Assembly (NCBI GenBank): GCA_020025795.1
Contig: JAHHRK010000021.1
Coordinates: 1-19,193 of the forward strand
DNA: 19,193 nucleotides
Direction: 5' to 3'
DNA from: Faecalibacterium sp.
GTDB taxonomy: Bacteria > Bacillota > Clostridia > Oscillospirales > Ruminococcaceae
Shown: piece after piece, positions 14,535 to 19,193 of the stretch
How positions within the stretch are numbered: the stretch's first letter is position 1
Layout: the number at the start of each line of letters is the position of its first letter
The notes under the pieces: model-generated
The model's database searches: none
What the model was told of the DNA's origin: nothing
The model's input: the letters and a program-made list of their open reading frames with translations, nothing else
Translations under genes and position numbers: made by a program

Positions 14535-14705
14535 TTATGCCAACGCTCCCACAAGCCATGGAATCAAATCGATCAAAAGCACGCCTACACCACAAACAAG
14601 GATCACCTTTTTCATCTTGCCGTCTGCTTTTGCCGCTTTATCGATTTTGTCGGCGAACAGAACACATACTCCAACCAGAAGTAAAAGGATCCAATTCAAA
14701 TCCAT
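14535..14705 (-). CDS. Small two-helix membrane protein (56 residues), last gene of the rml operon
   Basis: Begins MDLNWILLLLVGVCVLF and ends IPWLVGALA. A first hydrophobic helix (5-18) is followed by a charged, Lys-rich turn, ADKIDKAAKADGKMKK (18-33), and a second hydrophobic helix (34-55). The ATG at 14705 is preceded 8 bases upstream by GGGAGGT (14719-14713), a strong ribosome binding site. It starts 42 bases after the rmlB stop, on the same strand, and precedes the operon terminator. Two adjacent positive-charge clusters suggest both ends outside and a cytoplasmic loop. I do not recognise the family. Site, position and composition support a real gene. Confidence 0.7.
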   Translation of the reverse strand: MDLNWILLLLVGVCVLFADKIDKAAKADGKMKKVILVCGVGVLLIDLIPWLVGALA

Positions 14706-14747
14706 ATGGAATACCTCCCTCTGCCCGGAACGATCTGCATACTTTCT

Positions 14748-15815
14748 TTAGCGATTCTTGTACATTTCCTCGTAGTACTTCTGGTAGTTGCCACTGGTCA
14801 CATTGTTCATCCACTCTTCGTGTGCCAAGTACCAATCAATCGTCTTGACGATGCCCACTTCAAACGGAGTCTCCGGATACCAGCCCAGATCATTCTTGAT
14901 CTTGGTGGGGTCGATACCATAGCGGCGATCATGGCCCAGGCGGTCAGCAACGTGCTTGATCAGATCCTCGCTGATACCTGCATCGTTCAGGCGGTCGTGC
15001 AGCTGGTTGATAATGGTCTTAACGATAAAGATGTTGGGGCGCTCGTTGTGGCCGCCAACATTATAAACCTCGCCGATCTTGCCGCCATTGATGACCATGT
15101 CAATTGCCTTGCAGTGATCCTCCACATACAGCCAGTCGCGGATCTGCATACCGTCGCCGTATACCGGCAGCTGCTTGTGGTTCTTCACGTTGTTGATCAT
15201 CAGGGGAATCAGCTTCTCCGGGAACTGGTAGGGGCCGTAGTTGTTGGAGCAGCGAGTGATGTTGATGGGCATACCGTAGGTGTCGTGGAATGCCTTTACG
15301 AACATATCTGCGCTTGCCTTGCTGCTGGAATAGGGGCTGTGGGGGTCCAGCGGAGTGGTCTCCATAAAGTAGCCTTCCGCACCCAGCGTACCATACACTT
15401 CGTCGGTAGAAACCTGCAGGTACTTCTTGCCTTCCTTCCAAGTCTTGGTTTCGGCGTCATACCAGGCTTCTTTTGCGCGCTGCAGCAGGTTGACCGTGCC
15501 CATCACGTTGGACTGTACAAAGATCTCCGGATTGGTAATGCTGCGGTCCACATGGCTCTCGGCTGCAAAGTTGACAACGTAGTCAAAATCGTACTTTGCG
15601 AACAGCTCAGATACCAGTTCCTTATCGCAGATATCACCCTGTACAAAAACATGGCGGGGGTCGCCTTCTACGTCCTTCAGGTTTTCCAGGTTGCCGGCAT
15701 AGGTCAGCTTGTCCAGGTTCACCAGCAGGATATCATCGTACTTGTTCAGCATATAGTACACGAAGTTGGAGCCGATAAAGCCGGCGCAGCCCGTGATCAG
15801 ATAAGTCTTTTTCAT
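14748..15815 (-). CDS. rfbB: dTDP-glucose 4,6-dehydratase
   Basis: Second step of dTDP-L-rhamnose synthesis: converts dTDP-glucose to dTDP-4-keto-6-deoxyglucose with bound NAD+. 355 residues, normal length. An extended short-chain dehydrogenase fold with TGCAGFIGS (8-16), NFAAESHVDRS (82-92), the catalytic STDEVYG (D138, E139) and YSSSK (Y162, K166). The RCSNNYGPYQFPEKLIP segment is typical of RmlB. GAGGA precedes the ATG. It starts 12 bases after the rmlD stop, so the genes are co-transcribed. Also called rmlB. Confidence 0.97.
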   Translation of the reverse strand: MKKTYLITGCAGFIGSNFVYYMLNKYDDILLVNLDKLTYAGNLENLKDVEGDPRHVFVQGDICDKELVSELFAKYDFDYVVNFAAESHVDRSITNPEIFVQSNVMGTVNLLQRAKEAWYDAETKTWKEGKKYLQVSTDEVYGTLGAEGYFMETTPLDPHSPYSSSKASADMFVKAFHDTYGMPINITRCSNNYGPYQFPEKLIPLMINNVKNHKQLPVYGDGMQIRDWLYVEDHCKAIDMVINGGKIGEVYNVGGHNERPNIFIVKTIINQLHDRLNDAGISEDLIKHVADRLGHDRRYGIDPTKIKNDLGWYPETPFEVGIVKTIDWYLAHEEWMNNVTSGNYQKYYEEMYKNR

Positions 15816-15827
15816 ACAGCGTCCTCT

Positions 15828-16751
15828 TTACTTATTTTCTTTCATTCCGTTTTCGCCGTCCCAATTTTCAAAGAAAACGGCCAGTGCCTGTTTCCAGTCA
15901 CGCACATGATTGCCTACGGTGCAGCGCAGCATGCGGTTATCCAAAGCACTCCATGCCGGACGATCTGCGGATTCCGGATGCTTTGCCTTATACTCAGCAC
16001 TGGTACAGGGGGCAACCGTAGCATCTACGCCGGACAGGCGGATGATCTCGCTGGCAAAATCATACCAGGAGCAAACGCCCTCGCCAGTGCAGTGGTACAG
16101 GCCATACTCATGGGTCACGCACAACTGCAAAATCTCGTGTGCCAGGTCTACGGCATTGGTAGGATTGCCCAGCTGATCGTTCACGACTTCCAGCTGGCCA
16201 AACTTCTTGCCTGCATTTACGATGGTCTTTACAAAGTTCTTGCCGTAGTAGCTGTACAGCCATGCCGTACGCACAATGAAGTGGCGGTGGCAGAACTGTT
16301 CCACATATTTTTCGCCCATCAGCTTGGTGGTGCCATATGCGCTGATGGGGCCGGTCATGGTAGCTTCATCCTGGGGGATGCCGCCGTTTTCCCGGCCGGA
16401 GAATACATAGTCGGTAGAAACATGAACCAGGCGTGCGCCTGCCTTTTCTGCTGCCTGTGCCAGGTTACGGGGACCGATGGCATTTGCCTTGAATGCGGTA
16501 TCATGATTCGTCTCACAGCCATCCACATTGGTGAAGGCTGCACAGTTGATAATCACATCCGGACGATGCCGACGTACAAACTCGTTGGTTTCCTCGTAAT
16601 TGCTGATATCCAGCTCCGGCAGGTCCACGGCAATCACCGTAGCATTACGCAGCTTTTCCGGGATAGGGCCGATTTCACTATATCCCTGCCACAGCTGTTT
16701 TCTCAACTCTGTGCCCAGCTGTCCCTTACTGCCCGTAATTAAAACTTTCAT
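15828..16751 (-). CDS. rfbD: dTDP-4-dehydrorhamnose reductase
   Basis: Last step of dTDP-L-rhamnose synthesis: NAD(P)H-dependent reduction of dTDP-4-keto-L-rhamnose. 307 residues. The Rossmann motif is TGSKGQLG (6-13). Other motifs are NCAAFTNVDGCE (69-80), VSTDYVF (111-117) and the catalytic pair Y139/K143 in YGTTK. RPAWSALDN near the C-terminus matches RmlD. It is not fused to an RmlC domain. GCGAGG precedes the ATG by 6 bases. It lies 12 bases after the rmlA stop. Also called rmlD. Confidence 0.96.
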   Translation of the reverse strand: MKVLITGSKGQLGTELRKQLWQGYSEIGPIPEKLRNATVIAVDLPELDISNYEETNEFVRRHRPDVIINCAAFTNVDGCETNHDTAFKANAIGPRNLAQAAEKAGARLVHVSTDYVFSGRENGGIPQDEATMTGPISAYGTTKLMGEKYVEQFCHRHFIVRTAWLYSYYGKNFVKTIVNAGKKFGQLEVVNDQLGNPTNAVDLAHEILQLCVTHEYGLYHCTGEGVCSWYDFASEIIRLSGVDATVAPCTSAEYKAKHPESADRPAWSALDNRMLRCTVGNHVRDWKQALAVFFENWDGENGMKENK

Positions 16752-16763
16752 AGTAAACCTCGC

Positions 16764-17651
16764 TTAGTAGCGCAGCTTGTCATCTGCTACATTCTTCAGA
16801 TGCTGGCCATACGGAGATTTGCCGTAACGCTGTGCGGATTCCAACAATTTTTCCCGTGTGATCCAGCCATATTTATAACCGATTTCTTCCGGTGCGCTGA
16901 TCTTGATGCCCTGGCGCTTTTCCACCATCTGTACAAAGTCAGCCGCTTCCACCAGGCTGTCCATCGTACCGGTATCCAGCCACGCAAAGCCACGGCCCAG
17001 CAGCTGAACGTCCAAGTCACCCTGTTCCAGATACATCTCGTTCAGCGTAGTGATTTCCAGTTCGCCGCGTGCGCTGGGCTTGACCTTCTTGGCCATTTCC
17101 ACAACCTTTTTATTGTAGAAGTACAGGCCGGTGACTGCATAATTGCTCTTGGGCTGTTCGGGCTTTTCTTCCACGCTCAGCACTTTGCCGTCCTTGTCGA
17201 ACTCAACAACGCCAAAACGTTCGGGGTCCTGTACATAGTAGCCAAACACGGTGCAGCGGTCGTTCTTTTCTGCATTTTCCTTGGCGGTCTTCAAAATGCG
17301 GGAGAAGCCCGCACCGTAGAAAATGTTATCGCCCAGCACCATAGCGCAGCTGTCGTCGCCGATAAAGTCTTCGCCCAGCAGGAAAGCCTGTGCCAGGCCG
17401 TCCGGAGAAGGCTGCACCTTGTACTGCAGATGCACACCGAACTGGCTGCCATCGCCCAGCAGCGCCTCAAATCGGGGCGTATCCGTGGGGGTAGAAATGA
17501 TCAGAATGTCCTGAATGCCAGCCAGCATCAGCGTGGACAGCGGATAATAGATCATAGGTTTGTCATAGACGGGCAGCAGCTGTTTGCTGGTGACCATCGT
17601 TAAAGGATACAGTCGCGTGCCGGCACCGCCGGCCAGAATAATGCCTTTCAT
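16764..17651 (-). CDS. rfbA: Glucose-1-phosphate thymidylyltransferase
   Basis: First step of dTDP-L-rhamnose synthesis: glucose-1-phosphate plus dTTP to dTDP-glucose. 295 residues from the ATG at 17651, which follows AAGGAG by 8 bases; a GTG three codons upstream abuts that site and is unlikely. The nucleotide-binding LAGGAGTRLYPLT (6-18) is followed by K23, the LGDNIFYG motif (metal-binding D108), EEKP (161-164) and WLDTGT (D226). All are typical of the short RmlA class. 77 bases separate it from the glycosyltransferase stop. Also called rmlA. Confidence 0.97.
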   Translation of the reverse strand: MKGIILAGGAGTRLYPLTMVTSKQLLPVYDKPMIYYPLSTLMLAGIQDILIISTPTDTPRFEALLGDGSQFGVHLQYKVQPSPDGLAQAFLLGEDFIGDDSCAMVLGDNIFYGAGFSRILKTAKENAEKNDRCTVFGYYVQDPERFGVVEFDKDGKVLSVEEKPEQPKSNYAVTGLYFYNKKVVEMAKKVKPSARGELEITTLNEMYLEQGDLDVQLLGRGFAWLDTGTMDSLVEAADFVQMVEKRQGIKISAPEEIGYKYGWITREKLLESAQRYGKSPYGQHLKNVADDKLRY

Positions 17652-17728
17652 ATCGTGCACTCCTTATTTGATACAGGATAAGTTGTGCAGCTTTCTCAAA
17701 GCGGAGCTGCGTCCGCTATATACAAAAA

Positions 17729-18523
17729 TTAAAACCGGAAGCCCCACTTGGAAAAATAACGCAGCATGCTCTTTGTCTGCATCTTAAAATGGGCACAGTC
17801 CGTATGGGGGGCGCGATGCCAGGCATGAATCGCAGTAAACTGGGGCAGCAGGTAAACCTTACCTTCCTGCCAGGCCTTCTGGGTCAGGTCTGCATCTTCC
17901 ACATACATAAAGTAGCCTTCGTCGAAGCCACCGATCTTTTTCATCACATCGGTACGCAGCATAGAAAAGCTGCCCGTACAGAATTCAATTTCAGTCGGCT
18001 TGGACAAATCGGCATCTGCCATCACATATCGATCATGAAAGTGTTTCAAAAATCCCAGATAGGGCAACTGTCGATAGATTAGTGCCAACGCACTGCACTT
18101 TTTCAGTGGCAGGATTTGTTCTCTTCCATCCGGGAACTTCAGGCTGGGTCGTGCCATGACAGCCTGTGGATTTTGTTCCATCCAATCTGCCATATCGCTC
18201 AGCACATCGCTTTCCACCAGGATGTCCGGGTTCAAGATAAAGTGATAATCGCTGGTCAGCTCGTTCAGTACCAGATTATGGCCACCGCCAAAGCCTTTAT
18301 TTTTGGGGCTGCGAATCAATCGCACCTCCTGATTCTCGCCGCAGGAAAGCCTGCCGTTGGTCAGAGCAGCCTGCAAGGTATCGCCGGAATGGTCCGGGCT
18401 GGCATTATCGACCAAATATAAGGTCAATGCATATTTTTGGGTATAACGCAACACAGAAGCCGCTGCAGCCAGTGCCTCCTCTGCTCCATTATATACCACA
18501 ATCGTTGCGCTTAGTGTAGGCAT
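17729..18523 (-). CDS. Family 2 glycosyltransferase, rhamnosyltransferase-like
   Basis: Transfers a sugar from a nucleotide donor to a glycan or lipid-linked acceptor. 264 residues, no membrane helix. The N-terminal GT-A fold starts TLSATIVVYNG, with LVDNASPD (37-44) and NKGFGGGHN (75-83). LNPDI (97-101) holds the metal-binding aspartate. CTGSFSMLRTDVMKKIGGFD and FMYVEDADL (E209, D210, D212) form the acceptor/catalytic region. The pattern resembles WbbL-type rhamnosyltransferases. It is first in the operon with rmlA, rmlD and rmlB, so dTDP-L-rhamnose is the likely donor by context. GGAGGAGTT immediately precedes the ATG. Confidence 0.88.
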   Translation of the reverse strand: MPTLSATIVVYNGAEEALAAAASVLRYTQKYALTLYLVDNASPDHSGDTLQAALTNGRLSCGENQEVRLIRSPKNKGFGGGHNLVLNELTSDYHFILNPDILVESDVLSDMADWMEQNPQAVMARPSLKFPDGREQILPLKKCSALALIYRQLPYLGFLKHFHDRYVMADADLSKPTEIEFCTGSFSMLRTDVMKKIGGFDEGYFMYVEDADLTQKAWQEGKVYLLPQFTAIHAWHRAPHTDCAHFKMQTKSMLRYFSKWGFRF

Positions 18524-18540
18524 AACTCCTCCATAGTAAA

Positions 18541-18590
18541 TGGTTACATTTTATTTTACTATTTTTCCCCGTATAAATCAACTGTAACCA
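18541..18590. promoter_or_regulatory. Inverted repeat TGGTTACA ... TGTAACCA bracketing the operon promoter
   Basis: TGGTTACA (18541-18548) and TGTAACCA (18583-18590) are exact inverted copies, 42 bp centre to centre, about four helical turns. One half abuts the -35 and the other covers the predicted transcription start. This geometry suits two operators bound by one repressor; it is inferred from the sequence only. Confidence 0.45.
18553..18581 (-). promoter_or_regulatory. Predicted promoter of the glycosyltransferase-rml operon
   Basis: On the minus strand TTGATT (18581-18576) is followed after 17 bp by TAAAAT (18558-18553). It sits exactly between the two halves of the inverted repeat at 18541-18590. 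Confidence 0.6.
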
Positions 18591-18597
18591 ATTTTCC

Positions 18598-18695
18598 GCA
18601 CAGGCAGTAAAAGAAATCCACCATTTGCTTGCTTTTGGTGGAAAATCAGCCTTTCTGCCGAAGCCGACGGCTAGCGTGCATTTCTCTGCACAGGC
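18598..18695. repeat. Hairpin-rich spacer flanked by GCACAGGC direct repeats
   Basis: GCACAGGC occurs at 18598-18605 and 18688-18695, each within a longer imperfect match ending in AAAA-rich sequence. Between them are TCCACCA/TGGTGGA (18617-18623 with 18636-18642), GCCG/CGGC and GTGCA/TGCAC stems. No convincing gene is present. Confidence 0.35.
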
Positions 18696-18699
18696 GCAT

Positions 18700-18735
18700 A
18701 AAAACAAAAAGAGGTCTATCTTTCGATAGACCTCT
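18700..18735 (-). terminator. Terminator of tRNA-Pro
   Basis: On the minus strand AGAGGTCTATC, a GAAA tetraloop, GATAGACCTCT and then TTTTGTTTTT: an 11-bp perfect stem and a U-rich tail. Confidence 0.93.
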
Positions 18736-18738
18736 AAT

Positions 18739-18814
18739 TGGTCGGAGCAGCGGGATTTGAACCCACGGCCTCCTCGTCCCGAACGAGGCGCGCTACCAAC
18801 TGCGCTATGCCCCG
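18739..18814 (-). tRNA. tRNA-Pro (anticodon CGG)
   Basis: 76 bases with an encoded CCA. The acceptor CGGGGCA pairs with TGCTCCG (one G-U). The D arm is GCGC/GCGC, the anticodon stem CCTCG/CGAGG with loop TTCGGGA (anticodon CGG, reads CCG), and the T arm GTGGG-TTCAAAT-CCCGC. It lies downstream of tRNA-Gln and has no room for a promoter of its own. Confidence 0.95.
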
Positions 18815-18851
18815 AAAAAAATTGCCGCGGCAGCTGTCAGCTGCTGCGGCA
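18815..18851 (-). terminator. Terminator between tRNA-Gln and tRNA-Pro
   Basis: On the minus strand TGCCGCAGCAGC (18851-18840) pairs with GCTGCCGCGGCA (18834-18823) with one mismatch, followed by a U-rich tail with seven T at 18821-18815. The last T directly abuts the first base of tRNA-Pro. Confidence 0.8.
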
Positions 18852-18856
18852 GGTAG

Positions 18857-18930
18857 TGGTTGGGGATGAGAGAATCGAACTCCCACTGGCGGAGTCAGAG
18901 TCCGCTGCACTACCATTATGCGAATCCCCA
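18857..18930 (-). tRNA. tRNA-Gln (anticodon CTG)
   Basis: 74 bases with an encoded CCA. The acceptor TGGGGAT/ATCCCCA is perfect. The anticodon stem GCGGA/TCCGC has loop CTCTGAC, anticodon CTG, reading CAG. The T arm loop is TTCGATT. A consensus promoter lies upstream at 18973-19001. Confidence 0.95.
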
Positions 18931-18972
18931 TTGGATCATTGTCTTTGGGTTTGTGTCCCGCCGACGTTGATT

Positions 18973-19001
18973 ATTATACTCACCTTGCCTTCTTTTGTCA
19001 A
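18973..19001 (-). promoter_or_regulatory. Consensus promoter of the tRNA-Gln/tRNA-Pro unit
   Basis: On the minus strand TTGACA (19001-18996), exactly 17 bp, then TATAAT (18978-18973): a perfect match to the sigma-A consensus. Confidence 0.93.
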
Positions 19002-19115
19002 CACATTTTTTGAAGTTTTTTATTTTTTCTTTTACCTTAGTATTTAGCCATAAAAGTTTTACTCATTCATCTGTCAGTAGTATATATATTGCTACGCAAT
19101 TTGCTTATTACGCTT

Positions 19116-19193
19116 TCATTCTACAATAAACTGCCATCTGAAAGGAATTCTTCCGTCAATACATTCAACCTCCTCGAGCGATTTTGTTTCCAC
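19116..19193 (-). CDS. Possible 3' end of a minus-strand gene (partial, uncertain)
   Basis: One minus-strand frame is open from the window edge to a TGA at 19118-19116 and would encode 25 residues ending WQFIVE. The segment is too short to judge and other frames are also open here. The region 19002-19115 is strongly AT-rich with no gene, and contains the small inverted repeat ATTGC-TAC-GCAAT near 19088-19100. Confidence 0.2.
   Translation of the reverse strand: METKSLEEVECIDGRIPFRWQFIVE

Noticed and set aside
14429..14848. 139-codon + strand frame over the small membrane gene
   Set aside because: It starts inside the terminator, and its composition follows the opposite strand. The minus-strand 56-residue frame has the ribosome binding site and membrane-protein character.
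18489..18707. 72-codon minus-strand frame upstream of the glycosyltransferase
   Set aside because: It overlaps the predicted promoter and operator repeats and the start of the glycosyltransferase gene, and has no ribosome binding site.

Overview
The window looks like a chromosomal segment of a strictly anaerobic, moderate-GC Clostridia bacterium. I infer a gut Oscillospiraceae (Faecalibacterium/Subdoligranulum-like) from a group B-type [FeFe] hydrogenase, strong AGGAGG-type ribosome binding sites, sigma-A style promoters, a divergent clostridial type IIA topoisomerase pair and a secreted FMN/FAD reductase lipoprotein. No transposase, phage gene, CRISPR array or toxin-antitoxin pair is visible. 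Most genes belong to known families. The less ordinary content is in the leaders and intergenic regions.

Layout: (1) 1-1910: the 3' end of an unrecognised + strand gene and its terminator, then a monocistronic [FeFe] hydrogenase. (2) 6809-1914, minus strand: a parE-like / parC-like / rlmH operon with a structured parE leader. (3) 6899-8522: gpsA between two identical copies of the initiator tRNA-Met gene, each with its own promoter and terminator. A further terminator sits just before the gpsA ribosome binding site. (4) 8562-10694: a PfkB-family sugar/nucleoside kinase and an AraC-family regulator, both on +. (5) 12558-10717, minus: a lipoprotein flavin reductase (FAD domain plus a C-terminal covalent-FMN domain). 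(6) 14353-12791, minus: a membrane phospholipase D-type cardiolipin synthase. (7) 18590-14418, minus: a family 2 glycosyltransferase, rmlA, rmlD, rmlB and a 56-residue two-helix membrane protein. Together these form a dTDP-L-rhamnose/cell-surface glycan operon lacking rmlC. (8) 19001-18700, minus: tRNA-Gln(CTG) and tRNA-Pro(CGG), with a terminator squeezed between them.

How the genes relate: the topoisomerase pair manages DNA linking, and RlmH is co-transcribed. GpsA and cardiolipin synthase supply and remodel glycerophospholipid. The rml operon makes an activated deoxysugar, and the glycosyltransferase is a candidate user of it. The hydrogenase and the exported flavin reductase are candidate electron sinks for fermentative metabolism. 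The main leads are a parE leader in which one strand can pair with either a hairpin partner or the ribosome binding site, the terminator in front of gpsA, an 8-bp inverted repeat bracketing the rhamnose-operon promoter, a candidate small RNA at 12660-12787, and the unlisted small membrane protein ending the rml operon.
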